A DNA stretch of 52,626 bases from Streptomyces albidochromogenes (GTDB lineage: Bacteria; Actinomycetota; Actinomycetes; Streptomycetales; Streptomycetaceae), in contig NZ_VBVX01000008.1 in NCBI RefSeq assembly GCF_005981925.1, positions 1 to 52,626 on the forward strand, given 5' to 3'. A model generated the notes under the pieces. That model worked only from the letters and a program-made list of their open reading frames with translations, was not told where the DNA came from and searched no databases. Below, one piece after another: positions 44,161-52,512 of the stretch; positions within the stretch are counted from its first letter, which is position 1, and each line of letters opens with the position of its first letter. A program made the position numbers and the translations under genes.

Positions 44161-45405
44161 ATGTCGACCACTCAAGCTCCGTCCCTCCGGCAGATCACCG
44201 GATTCCGGAACTTCTGGCTCTCCCGTACTGTTTCCGGCCTCGGATCCGCCATCACCACCGTTGCGCTGCCCGTCCTGGTCTTCCAGGAAAGTGGCTCGCC
44301 GCTCCTGGTCTCCCTGGTCGCGGCTGCCGGAACGCTGCCCTACCTCGCCTTCGGACTGATCGCCGGTGCCGTCGCGGACCGCATGGACCGGCGCGCCCTG
44401 ATGATCGTGACCGATTGCCTGAGCGCCTTGAGCCTAGCCTCCGTACCGGCCGCCTGGGCCCTGGACGTCCTGACGGTCACCCACGTCGTCGTGGTGGCGT
44501 TCCTCTCCTCCAGTCTCTCGCTCTTCTTCGACGCCGGCGTGTACGGGTTCGTCCCCGACATCGTCGGCAAGGACAAACTCGCCCAGGCCAACAGCGCGAT
44601 CTACGGCGCGGAGACCGTCGTCCGCATCGCCGGCAACGCCGTCGCAGGCGCCCTCATCGCGCTGACGAACCCCGTGGGCACGCTCGCCCTCGATGCCCTG
44701 AGCTTCGCCTGCTCCGCCCTGTTCATCAGGGCGGTCACCAACGTCACCTCCCGGCCCTCCGGTGCGGGAGACAAACGACCTGGTTTCCGGGAATCGGTGA
44801 CCGAGGGCCTCCGCTTCCTGGCCGGTCACCCCACGCTGCGGACCCTGACAGTTGTCGGCACGCTCCAGTCGTTCTCCGGCGGAGCCATCGTCGGTCAGCT
44901 CGTCGTCTTCGCCGACCGCGTCCTCGGCATCCAGGGCTCCGACGGGCGCATCGGCCTGCTCTACATGGCGTGGAGCGCCGGCGGAGTCGGCGGATCCCTG
45001 CTGCTTCCCCGGCTGCGGCGGCGCTTCGACGCCTTCCCGCTGCTCCTGGGGGTGCTGCCGATCGGCACGCTCCTCGGACTCGTCGTCGTGCTCACCACCG
45101 ACTGGCGTATCTCGCTGGTGGCGCTGGCGGTGTGGGGAACTGCCTACCTGGTCGTGCTAGTGAACACGATGACCTACTCCCAGGAGGTCACGCCCTCCGA
45201 ACTGCAGGGCCGGGTCAACACCACCCGCCGCATGCTCTCCTCCGGGCTGGGAGTCCCGCTCGGTGCCCTGGTCGCCAGCAGCATCACCGTGTCCGTCGGC
45301 ATCCGCGCTGGCATGGCCACGGCTGTGGTCTCTCTCGCCCTGGCCGCGATCGTCGTCTGGATGGTACAGCTGCGCCGCCTCCTGAGCCCCGCAGCTAAGG
45401 CATAG
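44161..45405 (+). CDS. MFS transporter, likely product exporter
   Basis: 414 residues with about twelve membrane helices. It begins FRNFWLSRTVSGLGSAITTVALPVLV, and AGAVADRMDRRALMIVTD is the loop 2-3 signature of the major facilitator family (EntS/macrolide-efflux-like branch). Central cytoplasmic loop around SGAGDKRPGFRESVTEG. It is next to the HelR gene, a usual place for an antibiotic exporter. The convergent downstream gene is separated by a bidirectional hairpin. Confidence 0.9.
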   Translation: MSTTQAPSLRQITGFRNFWLSRTVSGLGSAITTVALPVLVFQESGSPLLVSLVAAAGTLPYLAFGLIAGAVADRMDRRALMIVTDCLSALSLASVPAAWALDVLTVTHVVVVAFLSSSLSLFFDAGVYGFVPDIVGKDKLAQANSAIYGAETVVRIAGNAVAGALIALTNPVGTLALDALSFACSALFIRAVTNVTSRPSGAGDKRPGFRESVTEGLRFLAGHPTLRTLTVVGTLQSFSGGAIVGQLVVFADRVLGIQGSDGRIGLLYMAWSAGGVGGSLLLPRLRRRFDAFPLLLGVLPIGTLLGLVVVLTTDWRISLVALAVWGTAYLVVLVNTMTYSQEVTPSELQGRVNTTRRMLSSGLGVPLGALVASSITVSVGIRAGMATAVVSLALAAIVVWMVQLRRLLSPAAKA

Positions 45406-45412
45406 CTGGCCC

Positions 45413-45463
45413 AACGGCTCCGCGCCGCCCCGCCGGCCGGGCGGGGCGGCCCGCGGAGCCGTT
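45413..45463. terminator. Bidirectional terminator between convergent genes
   Basis: A GC-rich stem: AACGGCTCCGCG pairs with CGCGGAGCCGTT, and an inner CCGCCCCGCC region pairs further, around a short GGCC loop. It sits between the MFS gene and the convergent oxygenase gene and can serve both. Confidence 0.85.
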
Positions 45464-45474
45464 GTCATTACGGA

Positions 45475-46533
45475 TCAGGCCCGGTCGACCGGCACCGGCC
45501 CGTCGAAGACCACCACGCCGTCCGCGCGCCGCGCCACGGTGACCTGGCCGGTCATCGCGACGAGGGTCCGCCGCTCCCCGGTGTAGGGGCGCCGGCCGTG
45601 AGACTGCAACAGGTTGTTGACGAGCATGAGATCGCCGCGCTGCCACGGGATGGCGTACGTGCAGGCGTCGAAGGCCTCACGGACCCGGTCCACCTCCTCG
45701 TCGGAGATCGGCGAGCCGTCGCCGTACATGGCATTGCGGGGCATCTCCTCCTCGGGGAACAGCTCGCCAAGCGCCTCCCGGGTGGCGGCGGGCAGGTTCG
45801 AAACATGGAAGAGGTGTGCCTGGTTGAACCAGCACTCCTCACCGGTGCCCGGGTCAGTAACCAGGGCTGGGCCTCGCTGCGAGGTGCGCAGTCCGTAGTC
45901 GGTCCAGGTGAGGTCAATGTTTCGCTCCACGCAGTACCGCTCGACCTCCGCGCGGTCCTCGGTCTGGAAGGTCTCCTGCCAGGTCAGACCCATCCCCTCG
46001 CGGTAGGACCGCTGGTACGCGATACCCAGCTTCCGGAAGCGGTCCAGCAGATCGGACGGCAGGCGCCGGGTTACCTCGCGCACGTCGGCGAGCGGGGTCT
46101 CTCCCCCCGTCTCGGCAGGCTGGAGGCAGGCGAAGAACAGCCGGTGCGGGAAGACGCTGGCGTAGGCGCTCTCGTTGTGCTGGGTGATTGTCTCGGACGC
46201 CGGGTACTCCGTGGACGTGTACACGCCTCCGCTGACGGCGCTGCGCGGTGTCGAGCGCTCCGTGTAACTGAGCAGCTCACCACCGAAGCGCCGTGCCACC
46301 TCGGACAGTTGCTCGGGACTGTGCACGCAGTCGCGTACCAGCACCGCGCCGACGGTATCGAGCATGCCCGTCAGCGCGGCGCCGTGCTCGACCACCCAGT
46401 CCTCGGTGCGTCCCGGCGCCGTCCCCGGTGGCGTGCAGGAGGCCTTGTAGACGACGAGCCGGGTACCGCCGGATCCCGCGATCCGGCCCATGTACGGCCC
46501 GAGCACGGGCGGCGGTGCCGTGTCCTGTGGCAC
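45475..46533 (-). CDS. Fe(II)/2-oxoglutarate oxygenase (TauD/SyrP/AsnO type)
   Basis: 352 residues of the clavaminate-synthase-like group. The iron ligands are HNE in TQHNESAYASVFP (an HxE, not HxD, motif, typical of amino acid beta-hydroxylases such as AsnO, VioC and SyrP) and the distal His in LLQSHGRRPYTGERR, whose later Arg would bind 2-oxoglutarate. It lies just downstream of an A-T protein with an Asn/Asp-like pocket, so 3-hydroxylation of Asn (free or carrier-bound) is the natural guess. Gap to the A-T gene is 30 nt. Confidence 0.85.
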   Translation of the reverse strand: MPQDTAPPPVLGPYMGRIAGSGGTRLVVYKASCTPPGTAPGRTEDWVVEHGAALTGMLDTVGAVLVRDCVHSPEQLSEVARRFGGELLSYTERSTPRSAVSGGVYTSTEYPASETITQHNESAYASVFPHRLFFACLQPAETGGETPLADVREVTRRLPSDLLDRFRKLGIAYQRSYREGMGLTWQETFQTEDRAEVERYCVERNIDLTWTDYGLRTSQRGPALVTDPGTGEECWFNQAHLFHVSNLPAATREALGELFPEEEMPRNAMYGDGSPISDEEVDRVREAFDACTYAIPWQRGDLMLVNNLLQSHGRRPYTGERRTLVAMTGQVTVARRADGVVVFDGPVPVDRA

Positions 46534-46563
46534 GGTGATCCTCCTTATCCTCGTGAGTGGTGG

Positions 46564-48381
46564 TCAGCTCCGGTTGGCAGGCTGTGTGGTCGCGGTGCTG
46601 CCCTCCACACGGGAGGCCATCGCCCTGACGCTTCCGGACAGAAACACTTCCGTGGGCGTCAGCGCCAGGCCATTCCTGCGGGCTCGTGCCGACAGCTGGA
46701 TGCCGAGCAGCGAATTGCCTCCGAGCGAGAAGAAGTTGTCGTCTGGGCCCACACTCTCGACGCCGAGCAGCTCCGCGCAAAGGTCGGCGAGCAGCTTCTC
46801 GGTCGCCGTCATCGTGGTACCCGCCGCATCAGCTGCCCCGGCCGGTCCGGGCTCCGACGGCAGAGCAGCCACCAGGGCCGCGTGATCCACCTTGCCCTGG
46901 GGGGTCAGCGGCATTCGGTCGACGAGCACCACGGCGGACGGTACTAAGTAGGACGGGAGACGGCTCGCGGCGAACGCGCGCAGCCCTCCGGCCAGGTCCG
47001 TGCTCTCCCCAGCGCCATCGGCTTTCGGTACGACGTGCGCCACCAGGTGCAGCCCGCCGCGGCCGGACACCGGGGTGACGCAGACCTGTGCGACCCGGTG
47101 GTCCGCCAGCAGCGCGGTCTCCAGTTCGCCGGGCTCGACACGGTGCGAACGGATCTTCACCTGCTGATCCCTGCGCCCGACGAACACCAGGTTGCCGTCG
47201 GCACGCATCCGCACCAGGTCGCCCGTCCGATACATCCGCGCACCTCGCGCGTCGAACGGATCGCAGACGAAGCGCTCCTCTGTCAGGTCCGGTCGGTTCA
47301 GGTAGCCGAGGGCCAGTTGGTTGCCGGCGACGAAGAGTTCACCGGTCGCCCCCTCGGCCACCGGCCGCAGCTGTTCGTCCAGCACGTGGACGCGCACCTC
47401 CGGCGCGGGCCTGCCGATCGGGACGGGCCCGACGGGCAGTTCGTCCTTCGGGTCGACACGGTAGGTTACGCAGCCCACGGTTGCCTCGGTGGGACCGTAC
47501 TCGTTGGTCACCGCCACACCGGGCGCGCGGCGGCGCCACGCGTCAAGCTGCTCTCCGAGCAGCTGCTCGCCACCGACGACCAGGTCAACGGTGGCGAGAG
47601 CGGACGGCGACAGCCCATCCAAGAGGGAGAGGTGACTGGGTGTCACCTTGAGGAAGGTGACAGGACCGTGCGCCCCCGCGTCGTCAGCGGCGCTGTCCGG
47701 GTCGAGCAGCTCGGCGACGAGGACAGAGCCACCCGCCGACAGCGGTCCGAAGAGCGTGGTGACTGTGAGGTCGAAGGAAACCGCCGAGTGCAGCAGGGCG
47801 GTGCCGGCGAGGCCGGGGTAGGCCTTAAGGGCCCACCCCAGATAGGCCGCCAGACCGCGATGGGGCACGACGACGCCCTTGGGCGTGCCGGTGGACCCGG
47901 AGGTGTGGATCACGTACGCCGGGTCCACCGCCCGTACCTCGCGCCCCCGTTCGTCGTCCGTCACCGCATCACCGGGAAGTGCTTCCAGGGCGCGCAGTGT
48001 CTCCGGGGCATCCATTTCCACCCGAACGACCGCTGCCGCCAGGGTGTAGGAGCCGGTGGTAAGTAGAACGGTGGGCTGTGCGTCGTCCAGGACAGCGGCG
48101 ACACGCGCCGCCGGGTGGTCCACGTCCAGGGGAACGTAGGCGGCACCCGCCTTGAGCACCGCGTAGAGCGTGACGATCAGCTCGGCGGAGCGAGGCAGAG
48201 CGACGGCGACGATGCCACCGGGGCCGACACCCCGGGCTATCAGGTGGCGCGCGAGCCGATTGGCCCGTGCGTCCAATTCGGCGTAGGTGACAGTTCGTTC
48301 GCCCTCCCGCACCGCGAGCGCCGAGGGGTTTCGGGCCACCTGCGACTCCAGCAGTTCGTGGGCGAAGAGGACATGGTTCAT
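46564..48381 (-). CDS. Free-standing NRPS A-T protein, Asn-like specificity
   Basis: 605 residues from ATG 48381 (GAGAGG upstream). Adenylation domain: YVIHTSGSTGTPKG, SFDLTVTTLFG, NEYGPTEATVG, YRTGDLVR, QGKVDHAAL, then a carrier domain with FFSLGGNSLLG near residue 560. Hand alignment to GrsA gives D-L-T-K-V-G-E-V-G, which matches published Asn codes (DLTK-L/V-GEVG) and is close to Asp (DLTKVGHIG). No condensation or thioesterase domain. It would activate and hold Asn as a thioester for the oxygenase next door or for a ligase. A longer open frame upstream is not coding. Confidence 0.9.
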   Translation of the reverse strand: MNHVLFAHELLESQVARNPSALAVREGERTVTYAELDARANRLARHLIARGVGPGGIVAVALPRSAELIVTLYAVLKAGAAYVPLDVDHPAARVAAVLDDAQPTVLLTTGSYTLAAAVVRVEMDAPETLRALEALPGDAVTDDERGREVRAVDPAYVIHTSGSTGTPKGVVVPHRGLAAYLGWALKAYPGLAGTALLHSAVSFDLTVTTLFGPLSAGGSVLVAELLDPDSAADDAGAHGPVTFLKVTPSHLSLLDGLSPSALATVDLVVGGEQLLGEQLDAWRRRAPGVAVTNEYGPTEATVGCVTYRVDPKDELPVGPVPIGRPAPEVRVHVLDEQLRPVAEGATGELFVAGNQLALGYLNRPDLTEERFVCDPFDARGARMYRTGDLVRMRADGNLVFVGRRDQQVKIRSHRVEPGELETALLADHRVAQVCVTPVSGRGGLHLVAHVVPKADGAGESTDLAGGLRAFAASRLPSYLVPSAVVLVDRMPLTPQGKVDHAALVAALPSEPGPAGAADAAGTTMTATEKLLADLCAELLGVESVGPDDNFFSLGGNSLLGIQLSARARRNGLALTPTEVFLSGSVRAMASRVEGSTATTQPANRS

Positions 48382-48893
48382 GAGCTTGCCTCTCGGACTC
48401 GGACCTATCGCCCAGGGAAGGCGCCCGTCCGGCACGCGCGGTCTGTGCCGGGAGTGCGCGGCAACCACCCGCACGCTGGCAGGGATGACGCCCCGCCCAG
48501 CACCCGGGCGTGGGCGATGCCGTGCGGGCAGACGCGCGGCGACAGTGACGGACAACCCTTTTGGGCATCGGCGGGCAATACTGCGTTGGAGCAGCAGTTT
48601 CATCTCCGCGGCGGCTCGGCGAGCGCCTCAACACACGGGTCGTCCGCTATTAATGGCAGACGCAGGCATCCTTGGCAAGGGGTTATTTCCTGCGCGCCTG
48701 ATGGACGCACCGCAGGGGCCGTACAGAGTACCTCGGAGCCTCGGCGGTACGAATGGCGCTAGCCGGTCAAAAACGGAAATTGCAGACCGTGCGAGGCATG
48801 GAACACACAAGGACGATCTTGCCTCCAGTGGGTCTATGGTGTTCTATGGTCAGCGAAGGCTGTAGTCGCAGGTTCATCCAGGGGAGGGCCCTC
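48382..48893. other. Divergent intergenic region
   Basis: About 510 bp between the leftward A-T gene and rightward ATP-grasp gene, falling in GC towards the right. Open frames here are shadows or unlikely 5' extensions. It should carry promoters for both directions, but I cannot place convincing -35/-10 boxes. Confidence 0.4.
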
Positions 48894-49838
48894 TTGGCTA
48901 GCGTCATCAATTGGATATACCAAGAGGACGATCTCGAATTAGATGAGATTCTAAGATTCGAAGAGAGCCTCTCGAAGCGATACCTCCCCCTGGCCCATAG
49001 GATAGGCTTTGACTTCCGTTTAATCAGGGCTGGCGAGATCATGCTGTCCTGTGTCGGCAAGCCCGTGATGCGTTATCGCGGCGAGGATTTGCTGGAGACC
49101 CGGCAGTGCTACATCGCCGAGGACATCAGCATGGAGCCGCAGGGCCTCCAGCACATGCGTGCGATCTACCGGACGATCCACGCCAGTAACTCGGTCCTGC
49201 TCAACAGGTCCATCAGCGGCCCGGATTACCTAGAACGGGACAAGCTGGCGCTCCTCCAGCACGCCGCCAACCTGGGCGTGCCGGGCCTCAAGACCGTTGC
49301 GGTGCCCCCTAAAAAGTACGCCCGGAAGGTCATCCCCGAGGTGGAGCGGGAGCTCGGCCCCGGACCCTATATCGTCAAGCCGCGCGAACTCGGCATGGGC
49401 GTGGGCGTCCTCAAGATCGATACGGACCAACAGCTCGCCTCGACGATCGATATCGTCTCGACGACCGGAACGGGCTACATCGTTCAGCCATTCCTTCCTC
49501 ATCACGCAGACATGCGGGTGTTTGTCGTCGATGGCCGAGTAGTCACTTCGCTCAGCCGAAAGCCTCGGCCCGGTGGATATCTCGCCAGTATCAGTCAGGG
49601 CGGCTCGCTGGAAGTGAACGATGATCATCTCCAGGTCGAGGAATGGTGCAACAGGATAGCGAAGAGTCTGAATGCGGAATTCCTTTGCATCGACTGGCTT
49701 ATGACAGATTCTGGGCCGATTCTAAATGAGTGGAGTACGGCCAGCGCCGGATTCACGCTCCTGCCGGACCCGCAACTCACTCTGCTCGCTGACGCCTTTT
49801 TCGGCTGGATCAAGCGTAAATTCGAGGAAGGGAACTGA
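48894..49838 (+). CDS. ATP-grasp ligase (RimK-like)
   Basis: 314 residues. The start is set at a TTG (48894) because GGGGAGG lies 7 nt upstream. In-frame ATGs at 48846 and 48798 lack such a site. ATP-grasp signature: LERDKLALLQHAANLGVPG, YIVKPRELGMGVGVLKI, IVQPFLPHHADMRVFVVDG, and metal-binding FLCIDWLMTDSGPILNEWST. Such enzymes join a carboxylate to an amine with ATP, so this is a likely amide-forming step. Two TTA codons (48939-48941 and 49020-49022) and a lower GC 5' end set it apart from its neighbours and predict bldA control. The next gene begins 4 nt after its stop. Confidence 0.8.
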   Translation: MASVINWIYQEDDLELDEILRFEESLSKRYLPLAHRIGFDFRLIRAGEIMLSCVGKPVMRYRGEDLLETRQCYIAEDISMEPQGLQHMRAIYRTIHASNSVLLNRSISGPDYLERDKLALLQHAANLGVPGLKTVAVPPKKYARKVIPEVERELGPGPYIVKPRELGMGVGVLKIDTDQQLASTIDIVSTTGTGYIVQPFLPHHADMRVFVVDGRVVTSLSRKPRPGGYLASISQGGSLEVNDDHLQVEEWCNRIAKSLNAEFLCIDWLMTDSGPILNEWSTASAGFTLLPDPQLTLLADAFFGWIKRKFEEGN

Positions 49839-49842
49839 CGGC

Positions 49843-51186
49843 GTGGCCGACGAGACCTGGTTCGGCGCCGCGAAGCTGCCGGAGAAGTCGCGACTGGCGG
49901 TTCCGGAACTCACCGAGCACCTGGATCGTACGCTGGACGACCTGGACTACCCGGTCAACAGCACCTCCATGAACCCGGTGGTCCTGCCACAGGAGCGCTA
50001 CACGGAACTCTTCGACGCTACCCGGCAGTTGCTCCGGCTGCTTCGTCGCGCGCTTCTCGGAATCGCCCCGGACTTCCACGGAAGACTCCGCGCGCTCGGC
50101 GCGGTGGAGGAGAACTATCCGCTGTGGGTCCAGGGACCTCTCGAAGAGGCGTACGCGACGTGCATGACCCGCCCGGACATCGCCATCGGTCCGACAGGTC
50201 CCAAGTTCCTCGAGTTCAACATCGGTTCCGGTATCGGCGGCGTCGTCGAGACCTCCGTGCAGTCCGCAGTCTGGAAGGCCGCGTACGGTGGCGCCGACGC
50301 GGCACCCTTCCGCGCCACGCCGGACCCGCTCTCCGTGCGAGACCAGATCTTCGTACGGGCTGTGCGCGATCTAGGCACCCCTCCCGCCGTGGCCATCGTC
50401 GGGGCACTGCGCGAGTTCAACGCCGTACGCACAACACGGTACTTCGACATTCAGGTCCAGTCGTTGCGTAACCAGGGCCTGCAAGCGGAGTACTTCGAGC
50501 CCGAGCAGCTGCTCCAAGGGCTCGGCCTAGGCGGAGGCCGCTCGACTCCTCGCTACCGGCTCGGCCTGCGGCACTTCACCATCTTCGACTGGACGCGGCT
50601 CGGGATCGATCTCGCACCGATGCGGTCCGCCTTGAACGCGGAGTGCTTCCTGATCGCCTCTCAGAGCGCCTACCTCGTCGCCAACAAAAAGGTGCTGGGC
50701 TGGGTCTCTGAAGGGCTGCCGTGGATGACCGCAGAGGACCATGCGCTGGTTGAACAGTACTTGCCCTGGACCAGGACCGTTGCCGAGCGGCCGGTGCGCT
50801 GGCGCGGTATCACCCGGCCGCTGCCCGAACTGCTGCTGTCGGAGAGGGAGAACTTCGTCCTGAAGCCTGCCATCGGACTGGGCAGTCACGGTGTCGTCCT
50901 CGGCCGCCACGTCGACGAAGCCACCTGGCGCACGACCTTGGGCACTGCGCTGGGCACCGGCCAGTACATCGCGCAGGAGTACGTCGAGCCCGTGCCGTAC
51001 CGCGTGGAATTGCGTGAGGAGGGCAGCGAGGACACCTTCGAGACGGACGTCCACCCTGTACTGAGCCCCTTCCTCTTCGACGGGCAGCCCGGTGGGTGCC
51101 TGGTGCGCTACCTGCCGCCCGGCCGCGCGGGTGTCACCACCATCCAGGGCAATGGCGCGTTGCCGTCGGTCGCGCTGCCCGTCTGA
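49843..51186 (+). CDS. Second ATP-grasp-like ligase, divergent
   Basis: 447 residues from a GTG 4 nt after the preceding stop, with GAGGAAGGGA upstream. The C-terminal part has ENFVLKPAIGLGSHGVVLG and YIAQEYVEPVPYRVEL, as in circularly permuted ATP-grasp proteins. The N-terminal part has KFLEFNIGSGIGGVVETS, whose E-F-N resembles metal-binding residues. N- and C-terminal halves together would make one active site in permuted order. Likely ligates a carboxylic acid to an amine. The closest functional relatives are unclear to me. Tight linkage with the RimK-like gene suggests the two act in sequence or as partners. Confidence 0.65.
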   Translation: MADETWFGAAKLPEKSRLAVPELTEHLDRTLDDLDYPVNSTSMNPVVLPQERYTELFDATRQLLRLLRRALLGIAPDFHGRLRALGAVEENYPLWVQGPLEEAYATCMTRPDIAIGPTGPKFLEFNIGSGIGGVVETSVQSAVWKAAYGGADAAPFRATPDPLSVRDQIFVRAVRDLGTPPAVAIVGALREFNAVRTTRYFDIQVQSLRNQGLQAEYFEPEQLLQGLGLGGGRSTPRYRLGLRHFTIFDWTRLGIDLAPMRSALNAECFLIASQSAYLVANKKVLGWVSEGLPWMTAEDHALVEQYLPWTRTVAERPVRWRGITRPLPELLLSERENFVLKPAIGLGSHGVVLGRHVDEATWRTTLGTALGTGQYIAQEYVEPVPYRVELREEGSEDTFETDVHPVLSPFLFDGQPGGCLVRYLPPGRAGVTTIQGNGALPSVALPV

Positions 51187-51219
51187 TCCTCCAGGACACC
51201 CTCCCGACAGGAACGCGAT

Positions 51220-52023
51220 ATGACCACGCCGTTATCCGAGCGCGCTGCCCGGTGGCTGCGCACACCCCGGCCAAGGCCTTCGGCATCCGTCCGCCTGATA
51301 TGCCTAGCGCACGCCGGGGGAACCGCCAGTGCCTACCAGGACTGGTCGCCGTACCTTCCCGACGACATCGAGCTGTCCGTCGTCCAGTACCCGGGCCGCC
51401 ACGACCGCATCGCGGAGCCCTGCGTGGACTCGATGGACGAGATGGCCGACGAGATCGCGGCTGCCGTACGGCCCCAGGGCCGGCAGGACATCGTGCTCTT
51501 CGGCCACAGCATGGGCGCCGCCGTCGCCTACGAAGTGGCCCTGCGCCACGCGGAGCACGGGCTCCCCCCGCGTCAGCTGATCGTCTCCGGACGTGCGGCT
51601 CCGCACCGTCATCCGGGGGGCGACCTGCACACCAAGGACGACGAGGCGCTCGTGGCCGAACTGCGCAGCATGTCCGCCACCGACCAGGCCGTACTCGGCG
51701 ACCCCGAACTCATGGCCCTGCTATTTCCGATGATCCGGGCCGACTACCGGCTCATCGAGCGCTACCAGCGCGACGCACCGCCCCGGATCGACACCCCCAT
51801 CACGGTCTTCCGCGGCCGTGCGGACGACTGGTTTCCGCTCGAAGAGGCCGATGGCTGGCGTGAACTGACGAGCCGTAGCTTTGACCGCCGGGTGTTTGAA
51901 GGCGGCCACTTCTACCTCCACGACCGTGCCCATCAGGTGGTGCCTGCAGTCGTTGAGGCCATCGGCACGACCACGACAGCGCTCCAGACGACGGACGGCG
52001 GCGCCGGAGGAGCCGACACATGA
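51220..52023 (+). CDS. Type II thioesterase, second copy
   Basis: 267 residues, alpha/beta hydrolase. CLAHAGGTASAYQDW, Ser in FGHSMGAAVAYEVAL, Asp in RGRADDWFPLEE and His in FEGGHFYLHD. It is most likely the partner of the free-standing Asn-type A-T protein, for release or proofreading. It differs well from the other thioesterase in this cluster, so they are not a recent duplication. Its stop overlaps the start of a truncated gene (ATGA). Confidence 0.9.
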   Translation: MTTPLSERAARWLRTPRPRPSASVRLICLAHAGGTASAYQDWSPYLPDDIELSVVQYPGRHDRIAEPCVDSMDEMADEIAAAVRPQGRQDIVLFGHSMGAAVAYEVALRHAEHGLPPRQLIVSGRAAPHRHPGGDLHTKDDEALVAELRSMSATDQAVLGDPELMALLFPMIRADYRLIERYQRDAPPRIDTPITVFRGRADDWFPLEEADGWRELTSRSFDRRVFEGGHFYLHDRAHQVVPAVVEAIGTTTTALQTTDGGAGGADT

Positions 52024-52120
52024 GCGACGGTACCGCAGTCCCACTGCCGTTTTCGACGCGCTCGTCGCCCATTACATGGGTCCGTACTTCGCCACTCCGT
52101 GCGGTGCGCCGACCCACTTA
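52020..52120 (+). pseudogene. Gene start cut off by IS5 insertion
   Basis: An ATG overlaps the thioesterase stop. After a few codons the frame with normal third-position bias shifts by one base and reads AVFDALVAHYMGPYFATP until the IS5 end at about 52121. This looks like the first codons of a further cluster gene removed by the insertion. The family cannot be told. Confidence 0.35.
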
Positions 52121-52512
52121 GACCGTGTCCTACGTGGTGAGCGGACGTTGGGCTGGTCATGGGGCGGGGTACGTGGAGTTGGATTGTTCCGGACGGGCTG
52201 TGGGAGATCGCGGAGCCGTTGATCCCGCCGTCGAAGGTGCGGCCGCAGGGCGGCGGGACGCAGGACACGCCTGATGAGACGGTGTTCGCGGCGATCATCT
52301 ACGTGCTGGTCAGTGGATGCGCCTGGCGCGCGTTGCCGCCCTGCTTCGGGATATCGAAGTCGACGGCTCACCGCAGGTTCGTGATCTGGTCGCGTGCCGG
52401 CGTGTGGGGCCGGCTGCACGAGGAGATCGTGCACCGGCTCGACGATGCCGGCCTCACCGATGTCTCCCGCGTCGTTCTGGACTCCGCCCACGTCCGCGCT
52501 AAGAGGCCCTAA
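52121..52512 (+). mobile_element. IS5-family element, truncated
   Basis: The end GACCGTGTCCTACGTGG starts at 52121 and is of a type seen at IS5-like termini. The transposase starts near 52159 (GTWSWIVPDGLWEIAEPLIPP) and has YVLVSGCAWRALPP, STAHRRFVIW and VVLDSAHVRAKR, the N-terminal domain and first catalytic Asp. It breaks off at 52512, where another IS5 end begins. Confidence 0.85.

Noticed and set aside
46564-48603. Extended start for the Asn-type A-T protein
   Set aside because: The extra N-terminal codons are Arg/Pro-rich, while ATG 48381 has a good ribosome site and a normal family start.
48753-48893. Upstream ATG starts for the RimK-like ATP-grasp gene
   Set aside because: They lack ribosome sites, and GGGGAGG is correctly spaced before the TTG at 48894. 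The choice remains open to test.
21973-52023. The cluster as the pheganomycin or pseudouridimycin cluster
   Set aside because: Type III PKS genes of the first and pseudouridine/nucleoside genes of the second are absent. Only parts of the logic are shared.
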